Positions 1 through 6,721 are shown, counted from the first letter of the stretch. The stretch: DNA of 11,557 bases from Verrucomicrobiota bacterium (GCA_016871655.1 VHCR01000028.1:1-11557); one strand, 5' to 3'. The notes: a model not told the origin generated them from the sequence alone. Made by a program: numbers and translations.

Positions 1-840
1 TTAGAAGATCATTACAAAGTAGAACTCAGCCCAGACTTCATTAGTACAGTTACAGATTCAGTCAATGAAGATGTCAAAGAATGGCAAAACAGACCGTTGG
101 AACCGGTCTATCCATTGGTAATTTTTGATGCCTTACGAGTAAAGATCCGAGATGAAGGGACAGTAAAAAACAAAGCCGTTTATCTTGCGCTAGCAACAAA
201 CCCTGATGGAATCAAGGAAGTGCTTGGTATATGGATAGAGCAGAATGAGGGAGCAAAGTTCTGGATGAAGGTCATGAATGACCTGCGCAATCGTGGAATC
301 AAAGACATTCTTATTGCTGTTGTTGATGGACTCAACGGTTTTCCCGAGGCCATTACAACAGTCTTTCCAGAGACAATGGTACAAACATGCATCGTTCATT
401 TGATCAGAAACAACCTAGCTTTTTGCAATTGGAAAGAGCGAAAGGCAGTGGCTCAAGAGCTAAAGAAAATTTACCAATCCTCCACGGTTGAAGCTGCTGA
501 GGCTCGACTCAGTGAGTTTGAAGAAAGTGAGTGGGGTAAAAAGTTTCCAATGATAGGAGCAAGTTGGAGAAAACATTGGGAAGAAATCATACCATTTTTT
601 TCCTTCTCGCCAGAAATTAGAAAAATCATGTATACAACTAATTCAATTGAAAGTCTCAATATGCAATTGAGGAAGGTGCTTAAGACCAGAGGGCACTTTC
701 CAAATGATGAGGCTGCAACAAAATTAATTTATTTGGCCTTACGCAGAATTACTAAAAAATGGAAAAAACCTCCGATGCATTGGGCGGCAGCAGCACTTCA
801 ATTTGCCATCCAGTTTGGAAATAGATTCAAAAAACAATAG
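1..840 (+). CDS. IS256-family (Mutator-like) transposase, 5'-truncated by window edge
   Basis: The frame is open from base 1, so the gene begins outside the window; 279 residues are visible, against roughly 400 for the family. IS256-family enzymes are DDE transposases that excise and insert their own element. The catalytic triad can be read: first Asp in VIFDALRVKIR (codon 127-129), second Asp in VVDGLNGFPEAI (325-327), and Glu in YTTNSIESLN (649-651). The C-H pair typical of this family is in QTCIVHLIRNN, between the second Asp and the Glu. No frameshift or stop interrupts the visible part, so the enzyme could be active. The element's terminal repeat was not found with confidence downstream; the hairpin cluster at 853-982 begins only 12 bases after the stop. 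A TTG at 97 is inside the gene and is not its start. Confidence 0.93.
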   Translation, partial: LEDHYKVELSPDFISTVTDSVNEDVKEWQNRPLEPVYPLVIFDALRVKIRDEGTVKNKAVYLALATNPDGIKEVLGIWIEQNEGAKFWMKVMNDLRNRGIKDILIAVVDGLNGFPEAITTVFPETMVQTCIVHLIRNNLAFCNWKERKAVAQELKKIYQSSTVEAAEARLSEFEESEWGKKFPMIGASWRKHWEEIIPFFSFSPEIRKIMYTTNSIESLNMQLRKVLKTRGHFPNDEAATKLIYLALRRITKKWKKPPMHWAAAALQFAIQFGNRFKKQ

Positions 841-852
841 TTTAAAACACGC

Positions 853-877
853 CCCTCAAACCCTACGGGTTTGAGGG
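853..877. repeat. Perfect 11-bp hairpin after the transposase
   Basis: CCCTCAAACCC (853-863) and GGGTTTGAGGG (867-877) form a perfect 11-bp stem with a TAC loop, 12 bases after the transposase stop. It could end transcription of the transposase, but the following bases are A-rich rather than T-rich on the + strand, so a classic rho-independent terminator is not supported. Confidence 0.6.
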
Positions 878-883
878 AAAAAG

Positions 884-901
884 GCGGCGCTAACGCGCCG
901 C
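884..901. repeat. Hairpin GCGGCGC-TAAC-GCGCCGC, copy 1
   Basis: Perfect 7-bp stem with a TAAC loop. It is nearly identical to the hairpin at 965-982, exactly 81 bases further on. The two differ only at one base pair (C888-G897 here, T969-A978 there), so both stems stay fully paired. Confidence 0.7.
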
Positions 902-918
902 AAAACCATGAACAAATA

Positions 919-954
919 TGGGGGCTTCGCGCCCCCAAACCCCGCGGTTCGGGG
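919..954. repeat. Two GC-rich hairpins between the paired TAAC hairpins
   Basis: TGGGGGC (919-925) pairs with GCCCCCA (931-937) around a TTCGC loop. Directly after it, CCCCG (940-944) pairs with CGGGG (950-954). These lie between the two TAAC-loop hairpins and form part of the same 130-bp cluster. Function unknown; tandem small palindromes resemble REP/BIME-type intergenic repeats. Confidence 0.5.
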
Positions 955-964
955 GGAACTATTG

Positions 965-982
965 GCGGTGCTAACGCACCGC
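965..982. repeat. Hairpin GCGGTGC-TAAC-GCACCGC, copy 2
   Basis: Perfect 7-bp stem with the same TAAC loop as copy 1 at 884-901. The single changed base pair is compensated on both sides. The remaining bases up to the transporter start at 1043 show no clear promoter or ribosome binding site. Confidence 0.7.
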
Positions 983-1042
983 TAAAAGATCTGAACCAAA
1001 GAACAAGAAACCGATCTCAAACACAAAACTTCTGACACTGCC

Positions 1043-2329
1043 ATGACTCTAGCGCAATCATCCACCAAAAAAGAATCTTTTAATAAAAACTTTTTAATTT
1101 TTGCCTTACTTCTTGCTGCTATCGGAGCTTATATCCCTCCTGGATCTAGTGATATCGCTCTTCCTATTTTACTAAAAGAAAAAAATTATTCTGACACGTT
1201 CATTGGCATTGTTCTTGGCCTCTATCTTATTTCTTACGCTTCTGCATGCTTGTTGCTCCCCTCTTGTTTTAAAAAATTTGCGCGCTCCCAAATTCTCTAC
1301 TTTACCATCGCCAACACATTATTGAGTCTGCTGACTTTTGCTTTTAGCAATCATCCGATCCTCTTTATGAGTTGCTATATTGTTCAAGGAGGATTGACTG
1401 CGATTACCATTATTATTTTAACTGACGCCATTACGACCCTCTCTCATAAGACCACAAATAAAAATATCCTCATGGGATTTTTTGTAAACATGACATCAGC
1501 AGGGTACTTTTTGGGCATAGCGTTAACAGGCCGGTCTTATGTGGCCTCTGTCGGCGATTTTCTTATTATCTCCTGTATTTTTGTTATCTGTTTCTTGCCG
1601 TTATGCTGCTCTAAATCCTTCCATTATCTTATTGAGCCAAAAATTCATGAAGAGCTCCCCCCCTCCATCAATGTTTATAATCCAATCAAAGCTTTTAAAA
1701 TAATTCCTATTGGCCTGATCACCATCATTATTTTTGGGATCAATGATAATGTTGTCCTGGGATTAACGCCCATTTGGGGAATTAGTCATGGAATGAACAC
1801 CAAGGAAGCTGCCTTCCTCACCATACCTATCTTAATAGGTGGCGTGATATTAACTCCTTTTTTATCTCTGCCTTTTAAATTTTTTGGGTACCTGAAAACA
1901 GCACTCCTCTATTTATTAATTTTAATAACGCTTTTTACGATCATTCATTTTTGCAATCTCTATGATCCAAAATTGGCACTTCTTTTTCCCAGTGCCTCCC
2001 TCTTTGTTAAGATGTTTGATCATCCACTGATCATTATTATTGGCGGTCTCATTAATGCTTTTGAAGCATTATATCTCTGCGTCATTGCCGATCAATTTAA
2101 AGGAACTGCATTAATAGAAGCATGCGCCATTGCTACCTTCCTTTCGCATGTAGCAGGAGCCATGGCATGCGCCATCAGTGGATATATCATTGCTGATGGA
2201 AGCTATCATCAGTTCGGAACTTTTCTCATAACGATCAATGCCGTGTTAATGATTGCATTATTGAAGCAATATTTTTCCAAAAAAAATTCACCGAATAATT
2301 CCACGCTGACTCGTCGTTATGAAATTTAA
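1043..2329 (+). CDS. MFS transporter, 12 membrane segments
   Basis: A 428-residue, very hydrophobic protein with about twelve membrane segments (roughly residues 17-37, 53-73, 84-102, 106-127, 143-163, 170-189, 220-241, 256-276, 284-302, 328-350, 358-383, 391-410) and a longer cytoplasmic loop around 190-218. This is the two-times-six layout of Major Facilitator Superfamily carriers. The usual loop 2-3 signature (GxxxDRxGRR) is degenerate: only FKKFAR (76-81) remains, so substrate and direction of transport cannot be inferred. The start is the first ATG of the frame; no Shine-Dalgarno sequence precedes it. Sampled lines are about 33-42% GC, lower than the neighbouring lpx genes, and the gene sits beside a transposase and hairpin cluster, suggesting acquisition by transfer. 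Its last 14 codons lie antisense over the end of lpxA. Confidence 0.85.
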   Translation: MTLAQSSTKKESFNKNFLIFALLLAAIGAYIPPGSSDIALPILLKEKNYSDTFIGIVLGLYLISYASACLLLPSCFKKFARSQILYFTIANTLLSLLTFAFSNHPILFMSCYIVQGGLTAITIIILTDAITTLSHKTTNKNILMGFFVNMTSAGYFLGIALTGRSYVASVGDFLIISCIFVICFLPLCCSKSFHYLIEPKIHEELPPSINVYNPIKAFKIIPIGLITIIIFGINDNVVLGLTPIWGISHGMNTKEAAFLTIPILIGGVILTPFLSLPFKFFGYLKTALLYLLILITLFTIIHFCNLYDPKLALLFPSASLFVKMFDHPLIIIIGGLINAFEALYLCVIADQFKGTALIEACAIATFLSHVAGAMACAISGYIIADGSYHQFGTFLITINAVLMIALLKQYFSKKNSPNNSTLTRRYEI

Positions 2330-3061
2330 TAATTTCTGAATGATCTCTGATTCAGAATGTTTTTTCCTCAACACTTCGACGGCTTGCGCCGTGTTGAGCG
2401 CTCCACGATAAATAATTTTATAGGCATCACGGAGTTCCTTGATCTCTTCAGTCGAAAATCCACAGCGCTCGAGACCAGCTTGATTAATGCCGCGAATTTC
2501 TGCGGGATTGCCATCAGCAATCATGAAGCTTGGAACATCTTGAACAATCTTGGTGCAGCCGCCGATCATCGCATGTTCTCCAATGCGACAAAATTGATGC
2601 ACGGCACTCAATCCTCCTATGACAGCATAATCTCCGACCGTTACGTGGCCGGCTAATGTCCCATTATTAGAAAAAATCACATGGTCGCCGACAACGCAAT
2701 CATGTGCAATGTGGGCATAGGCTAAAAAATTTCCATGACTTCCAACAATCGTCTTTCCGTGCTGACTCGTTGCGCGATTCACCGTCACAAATTCTCGAAA
2801 ACAATTGTGATCACCAATCTCCAAATAAGTCGGCTCGCCAACATACTTCAAATCTTGTGTCCGTTGCCCAATCGAAGTGTAGGGATAAAACTCATTGTGC
2901 GTTCCAATCTTCGTTGGCCCCATGATCGTAACATGTGCGTGCAAATGGCAATGCGGACCAAGTTCTACCCCAGCTCCAACTACGCAATAAGGCCCAATAC
3001 GAGTGCCAGAGCCAATCTTGGCACTGGGATCGATAATGGCTGTTGGGTGGATTTGAGACAT
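2288..3061 (-). CDS. lpxA: Acyl-ACP--UDP-N-acetylglucosamine O-acyltransferase LpxA
   Basis: LpxA catalyses the first step of lipid A synthesis in the cytoplasm, moving a (3R)-hydroxyacyl chain from ACP to the 3-OH of UDP-GlcNAc. The 257 residues match the usual length (about 260). The N-terminal two-thirds consist of hexapeptide repeats of the left-handed beta-helix (for example IHPTAII, AKIGSGTRIGPYCVVG). The catalytic stretch AHIAHDCVVG carries H117 and the presumed general base H120; GHV (H139), VHQFC (H155) and QDLKY (69-73) match other conserved active-site positions of the E. coli enzyme. G168 in IGGC corresponds to E. coli G173, the hydrocarbon ruler, so a chain near C14 is plausible (inference). 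The C-terminal helical domain ends in TSQRGIIR. The ATG follows the lpxC-fabZ stop with no spacer (TAAATG), implying translational coupling. Confidence 0.97.
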   Translation of the reverse strand: MSQIHPTAIIDPSAKIGSGTRIGPYCVVGAGVELGPHCHLHAHVTIMGPTKIGTHNEFYPYTSIGQRTQDLKYVGEPTYLEIGDHNCFREFVTVNRATSQHGKTIVGSHGNFLAYAHIAHDCVVGDHVIFSNNGTLAGHVTVGDYAVIGGLSAVHQFCRIGEHAMIGGCTKIVQDVPSFMIADGNPAEIRGINQAGLERCGFSTEEIKELRDAYKIIYRGALNTAQAVEVLRKKHSESEIIQKLLNFITTSQRGIIR

Positions 3062-4366
3062 TTATTTAGCAATTAAACCAAACATCAACACCGCTTCGGA
3101 AACTACTTCTCCATTCACTTTACAATGACAGGTTGCTTTGCCGAGATTTTTGCGAGCTCGCATCATTTCAACGTGAATGAAAAGTGTGTCTCCTGGCATA
3201 ACAGGTTTTCTAAATTTCACTTCATCAGCGCTCATGAAGTATCCGATTTTTCCTAAATTTTCACTCTTACGCATCATGATAATGCTCGCAACTTGAGCCA
3301 TTGCTTCGACTTGCAAAACTCCTGGCATGACGGGATGTCCTGGAAAATGGCCTTGAAAGAAGGGTTCGTTGATCGTGACACTCTTGACACCAACTGCTTT
3401 TGTTTCTCCATCGATTTCGATGATACGATCAACCATCAGAAAAGGATAACGATGAGGTAAAGCTCGCATCACTTCGTTGATATCCATCACCATCGCCGAA
3501 GAAGTTATTGGACGCGGTGCCATCGCAAGCAACTCAGCATGACGCTTCGCTATCACGCGTGCTAACTCTGTGTTAGGCCCATGCCCTGGACGAACAGCTA
3601 CCACATGCCCCTGCAAAGGACGTCCAACGAGGGCCAAATCACCAATCATATCGAGAATTTTATGACGTACAAATTCATCAGGAAAACGAAGTGGCTCTTT
3701 GCTTAAGACCGAATCACCTCGAACAACTAAAGCATTTTCTAGACTACCGCCTTTGATCAGACCTTTTTCCATCAAGTCCTTCACCTCTTCGTAAAAAACA
3801 AAAGTCCTTGCTGGTGCAATCTCGCGAGCGTAGACCTCAGGCGTAATCTCAAGCGAGAGATATTGCGTGTAGCGGCCATCAGGACCAACTTGCGTGCAAG
3901 AAACTCTAAAACCTGGCCCTGGGAAAAGCGTCATGAGAGAGCCGCCCTCAGACTCATAGTGAAGTGGCTCACTCGCCTCCAAACAAAAACGTGGCGCCTC
4001 GAGTTCAACAATGCCAGCTTGTTGAATCAGCTCCACATAAGCCTTCGCACTCCCATCAATAATCGGAGGCTCATTGGCATTCATTTCAATCAGCGCGTTG
4101 TCAACCCCCATGCCTGCCAACGCTGATAAAATATGCTCCACGGTGTGGATCTTGGCATTTCCTTCGACCAACGTTGTGGAACGCTCTACTGTTTTAACAT
4201 GTTCCACCTTCGCGTCAATGATCGGCTCATCAGGCAAATCACTCCGCTTAAATTTATAGCCGTGCCCCGCTGGTGCAGGATGAAGAGTGAGAGTAACGTG
4301 ATTACCGGTATGAAGAGCACTCCCAGTAAAACTGACTGATTGTGCTAACGTGCGCTGTTTTTGCAT
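3062..4366 (-). CDS. lpxC/fabZ: Bifunctional LpxC deacetylase / FabZ dehydratase fusion
   Basis: One chain of 434 residues joins two enzymes. Residues 1 to about 285 are LpxC, the zinc-dependent UDP-3-O-acyl-GlcNAc deacetylase and committed step of lipid A synthesis: zinc ligands H78 (TVEHILSAL), H235 and D239 (FVRHKILDMIGD), catalytic E77 and H262 (RPGHGPN). Residues about 297-434 are FabZ, the (3R)-hydroxyacyl-ACP dehydratase of fatty acid synthesis: LPHRYPFLMVDR, catalytic H340 in GHFPGHPVMPG and E354 in LQVEAMAQ. Such fusions are known in Bacteroidota and PVC bacteria. I start at the ATG at 4366 (MQKQRTLAQ), where family similarity begins. The frame stays open to an ATG at 4465, but those 33 extra codons run partly through the palindromic element at 4426-4542 and look non-native. 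No Shine-Dalgarno is seen. lpxA follows directly. Confidence 0.96.
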   Translation of the reverse strand: MQKQRTLAQSVSFTGSALHTGNHVTLTLHPAPAGHGYKFKRSDLPDEPIIDAKVEHVKTVERSTTLVEGNAKIHTVEHILSALAGMGVDNALIEMNANEPPIIDGSAKAYVELIQQAGIVELEAPRFCLEASEPLHYESEGGSLMTLFPGPGFRVSCTQVGPDGRYTQYLSLEITPEVYAREIAPARTFVFYEEVKDLMEKGLIKGGSLENALVVRGDSVLSKEPLRFPDEFVRHKILDMIGDLALVGRPLQGHVVAVRPGHGPNTELARVIAKRHAELLAMAPRPITSSAMVMDINEVMRALPHRYPFLMVDRIIEIDGETKAVGVKSVTINEPFFQGHFPGHPVMPGVLQVEAMAQVASIIMMRKSENLGKIGYFMSADEVKFRKPVMPGDTLFIHVEMMRARKNLGKATCHCKVNGEVVSEAVLMFGLIAK

Positions 4367-4425
4367 AAGGAAAAAGTTTAGAAGCTTAGAACCTTGGATG
4401 AAAGATTTTTTTCTGCCATACTTAT

Positions 4426-4542
4426 GGGTCGGTTCCAGATATTGCATATTTTGGTGCCAGTTCATGATATTTTTAAGACATCATGAACTCGAACCAAATA
4501 TCATAGAGTGGCACCAAAATATGTAATATCTGGAACCGACCC
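4426..4542. repeat. Large imperfect palindrome (MITE- or REP-like), about 47-bp arms
   Basis: Arms 4426-4472 and 4496-4542 are inverted copies. The outer 34 bp (GGGTCGGTTCCAGATATT... paired with ...AATATCTGGAACCGACCC) have a single difference, G4444/T4524, which is a G-U wobble in + strand RNA. After a poorly paired 4-base patch, the inner ATGATATTT/AAATATCAT (4464-4472/4496-4504) pairs perfectly. A competing inner hairpin, GTTCATGAT/ATCATGAAC (4460-4468/4480-4488), is also possible. The element fills most of the gap between two divergent genes and ends 9 bases before the pseudouridine synthase ATG. It encodes no protein, so it would need a transposase from elsewhere. The family is not identified. 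Confidence 0.8.
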
Positions 4543-4551
4543 CTATCTATT

Positions 4552-5313
4552 ATGCTTGAAATTATTCACGAGACGGATGATCTACTGGTGATTAACAAAC
4601 CTCCTCATTTGCTCGTCCATCCGACAAAGCCCGGCGGGCCAATCACACTTTGGGATCAACTCAAGGAGTTGCTCGCTTTTGAAAGAGCCAATGGCGGTCA
4701 GGTTTCTCTCGTGCATCGCCTCGATCGCGAGACGAGCGGCATCATTCTTGTCGCAAAGAATTATGAGTCGGCTCGTACGTATGCGATGGCATTGGAGAGA
4801 GGAGCTTTTAAAAAAGAATATCAAGCAATTGTTGTTGGATGGGTCAAAGAAGATCGAGGCGCAATCGATGCTCCACTCTTGAGAAAAGGAGAAGTCGTGC
4901 CAACCAAAGTCTGGCTTCAGCGTGCGGTCCATCCAACCGGAGCGCCTGCTATCACTGACTTCCAAGTCGAACAGCGTTGGCAACATCCTCAACACGGTCC
5001 CCTCTCCCTCCTCAGTTGCTGGCCTCGCACAGGACGTACCCATCAAATTCGTGTTCACCTCGCTCACCTCGGACATCCTATTGTTGGCGATAAAATTTAC
5101 GGCCCATCCGAAGAATATTACCTCGATTTTATAGAAAAAGGGTGGACTCCTGCCTTAGAAAAAAAACTCTGGCTCTCGCGCCACGCCCTTCATGCAAGGG
5201 CCCTTGAAGTCACCCTCCATGATAAAAAAGAATCGTGGCAGGCACCACTGCCAGAAGATCTCAAATCACTTTGCAACACGTCGCGCTCTCTCAACTACGA
5301 AGGAGCATTCTAA
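4552..5313 (+). CDS. RluA-family RNA pseudouridine synthase
   Basis: A 253-residue pseudouridine synthase of the RluA/RsuA superfamily, which isomerises uridine to pseudouridine in rRNA or tRNA. The catalytic aspartate is D58 in VHRLDRETSG. LLVINKPPHLLVHP (11-24) is the family's N-terminal core strand, and PRTGRTHQIRVHLAHLGHPI with the following VGDKIYG is its conserved C-terminal motif. There is no N-terminal S4 domain, as in single-domain members such as RluA or TruC-like enzymes; the target uridine cannot be read from sequence. The ATG at 4552 is the only ATG before an in-frame stop at 4504-4506, and no Shine-Dalgarno precedes it: the palindromic element ends 9 bases upstream and may have replaced the native leader. 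It converges with the small gene at 5317-5616, with 3 bases between the stops. Confidence 0.93.
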   Translation: MLEIIHETDDLLVINKPPHLLVHPTKPGGPITLWDQLKELLAFERANGGQVSLVHRLDRETSGIILVAKNYESARTYAMALERGAFKKEYQAIVVGWVKEDRGAIDAPLLRKGEVVPTKVWLQRAVHPTGAPAITDFQVEQRWQHPQHGPLSLLSCWPRTGRTHQIRVHLAHLGHPIVGDKIYGPSEEYYLDFIEKGWTPALEKKLWLSRHALHARALEVTLHDKKESWQAPLPEDLKSLCNTSRSLNYEGAF

Positions 5314-5316
5314 ACC

Positions 5317-5616
5317 TTATAATCCAGTCAGAGTCCAGAACAGATAAGCAAAAGCCAAACCGGCAATAGTCAGGAATGATACTAATCTTGGGTGGCTCGA
5401 ACAAAAACTCCAAAGTTCTTTTCTTCCTTGTCGATTCTGTTCTCTTTGTGTTTGCTTGGCACCTAAAATAGAACGAGCCTCATCTCTAAAATCTGATTCA
5501 TCTCTGTTTCTGATTTTATCGAAAGCAGGTCTTAAGTAAGGATTATTATCTTCTTGACGGATTTTTTGTTCTAAAAGAAGGCGTGAAGCTGCCAGCTGAT
5601 AAAGTTGATCAAACAT
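5317..5616 (-). CDS. Small tail-anchored membrane protein of unknown function
   Basis: I do not recognise a family. The 99 residues begin MFDQLYQLAASRLLLEQKIR, continue as a highly charged, probably helical stretch (residues 18-66, rich in R, E, D, Q) and end with one hydrophobic segment (about 77-96), suggesting a tail-anchored or single-pass membrane protein with its soluble part in the cytoplasm. The ATG at 5616 is preferred because everything upstream of 5628 is the inverted-repeat element. The same frame stays open to an ATG at 5661 inside the element, adding a 15-residue leader (MRDFSFFKTPSKTKS). No Shine-Dalgarno is seen at either start. The gene is convergent with the pseudouridine synthase. 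That it is a real gene rests on its length, amphipathic layout and lack of an overlapping better gene. Confidence 0.55.
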   Translation of the reverse strand: MFDQLYQLAASRLLLEQKIRQEDNNPYLRPAFDKIRNRDESDFRDEARSILGAKQTQREQNRQGRKELWSFCSSHPRLVSFLTIAGLAFAYLFWTLTGL

Positions 5617-5627
5617 GCTTTTTGTTT

Positions 5628-5772
5628 TAGAGGGTGTCTTGAAAAAGCTAAAATCGCGCATTACTGCGTCGCTGTGATGCTCGCCTTCGTCGAGTATTAC
5701 TTATACACTCCTCGGCTCTGCTTCTCGCTCCTTGTACTGCATCAATTTTATCTATTTTCAAGACACCCTCTA
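5628..5772. mobile_element. MITE-like element, perfect 18-bp inverted ends, TA flanks
   Basis: TAGAGGGTGTCTTGAAAA (5628-5645) is perfectly inverted at 5755-5772. If the outermost TA on each side is a duplicated target, the element is 141 bp (5630-5770) with 16-bp terminal repeats starting GAGGGTGTC. TA duplication is a property of IS630/Tc1-mariner elements and of some IS5-family groups. The interior has no transposase, so this would be a non-autonomous miniature element. It lies 11 bases upstream of the ATG at 5616 and supplies an in-frame ATG at 5661. Confidence 0.8.
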
Positions 5773-5970
5773 CAATGCGCGAGGAGCGCAAAAACGCAGT
5801 GTCTTCTGATACTCGAGGCTTTCAGCACGGAAGTGACAGCGCAATACGCGTCACTAGAATTTTTTAAAATGCTTTAATAAAACGAACTGACTTATTTTAT
5901 CACTTCCCCTTTTTCTTGTCTTATTAAGGTTTTTACTGGTTGCATATCCCTTATTGCTTTTCAGTAAGAT
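5773..5970. other. Intergenic stretch with GC-rich repeat-like block
   Basis: No credible gene. The first 105 bases (to about 5877) are more GC-rich and contain small inverted repeats: TGCGC/GCGCA around GAGGA (5776-5790), and GTGAC-a-GCG opposite CGC-GTCAC near 5831-5852. A short resemblance to the interior of the adjacent element (CGCG-ATT and TCGAGTAT blocks on the opposite strand) suggests a related or composite repeat. From about 5880 to 5970 the sequence is AT-rich with no terminator or promoter that I can support. Confidence 0.4.
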
Positions 5971-6675
5971 TTAAAATGTAATGTAGGTCGCGCAAGAAAC
6001 GATATGATTGAGCGGAGGAACTTCTGCATTAGGAAGCATTAATGATTGCTCAAGGTATCCTATTTCGACAGCAAGATTTTTTGTCACTTGCCGATTGATT
6101 CCTCCAAAAAGACGATTTTGCTCAAAACCTGCAGCTGGGCCTCCTGTAACGGTGTTACCATTAATAAAAATCTCATCATAAAAAGCTAGGGACCATTTTT
6201 TCTGATGATCAATAGGAATCAATGTCCGAAGTTGATATCTCAATCGAATTCCTGTTCCTGTCAGGTTATCAAAGTAACGTTCTTCCAAACGTACACGATT
6301 AATAAAGGTAGTATTATTGAGAACAAAGACCTTTAAAAGTTGCTGCCAGCTGCGTTGTTCTAAAACATAATTGGGGTAAAAATAGGGAATAACTGCATAA
6401 CCAGCCCCCACAGAGAACTTTTCTGGAAATTGATAGTAGAGAGCTGGCCTGATGAGAAGAACTTCCGTTTTTGCTGGAGCAAAAGAAAAGCGCGGTTGAA
6501 TCTCCATATAGCCTTTCAGATTTTTATAAACAGGAATGTTATCACAATAAACAGGTATCCATGTTTCAAAATCATGAGGAATAGGCGAGTTTTGAGCAGA
6601 GGAATTTTCTGATAAGGAAAAAAGTATCCCCACGAGAAGAGATAAAATCAAAAAATAATGTTTATAATAACTCAT
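5971..6675 (-). CDS. DUF2490 family outer-membrane beta-barrel protein
   Basis: The 234-residue protein starts with a signal peptide (hydrophobic about 7-20, probable cleavage at SSA-Q, residues 27-28). The rest alternates polar and hydrophobic residues, as in a beta barrel, and ends in a C-terminal phenylalanine (YITF), the usual recognition end for the Bam machinery. Motifs match DUF2490: RLEERYF (129-135), RLRYQLR (144-150), FYDEIF (165-170), FEQNRLFGGI (184-193) and EIGYLEQ (204-210). The biological role of DUF2490 proteins is not known; an outer-membrane location is inferred. The ATG at 6675 is chosen over a TTG at 6699 because it begins the signal peptide and follows GGGGAA with a 7-base gap. 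The gene is AT-rich (37-40% in sampled lines) next to the GC-richer permease. Confidence 0.85.
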   Translation of the reverse strand: MSYYKHYFLILSLLVGILFSLSENSSAQNSPIPHDFETWIPVYCDNIPVYKNLKGYMEIQPRFSFAPAKTEVLLIRPALYYQFPEKFSVGAGYAVIPYFYPNYVLEQRSWQQLLKVFVLNNTTFINRVRLEERYFDNLTGTGIRLRYQLRTLIPIDHQKKWSLAFYDEIFINGNTVTGGPAAGFEQNRLFGGINRQVTKNLAVEIGYLEQSLMLPNAEVPPLNHIVSCATYITF

Positions 6676-6682
6676 GAAAATA

Positions 6683-6688
6683 TTCCCC
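6683..6688 (-). promoter_or_regulatory. Shine-Dalgarno-like site of the DUF2490 gene
   Basis: On the minus strand, GGGGAA lies 7 bases before the ATG at 6675. It is the only convincing purine-rich ribosome binding site noticed before a start in this window, and it favours that ATG over the upstream TTG. Confidence 0.4.
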
Positions 6689-6721
6689 AACTCATTCAAG
6701 TCTAAAACAGTTCATAACATA

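Noticed and set aside
853..982. CRISPR-like array
   Set aside because: The repeats are different short hairpins without regular spacers or a common repeat of CRISPR length; no cas gene is present.
2735..3076. 113-codon + strand frame over lpxA
   Set aside because: Antisense to well-conserved LpxA hexapeptide repeats; no independent support.
4582..5076. 164-codon minus-strand frame opposite the pseudouridine synthase
   Set aside because: The + strand frame contains the full RluA-family motif set; the antisense product resembles nothing known.
5605..5877. 90-codon + strand frame
   Set aside because: It runs through the inverted-repeat element and the repeat-like block, its product has no recognisable fold, and it overlaps the start of the minus-strand gene; most likely chance coding in a repeat.
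6676..6699. TTG start adding eight residues to the DUF2490 protein
   Set aside because: The ATG at 6675 starts the signal peptide and has a better ribosome site.
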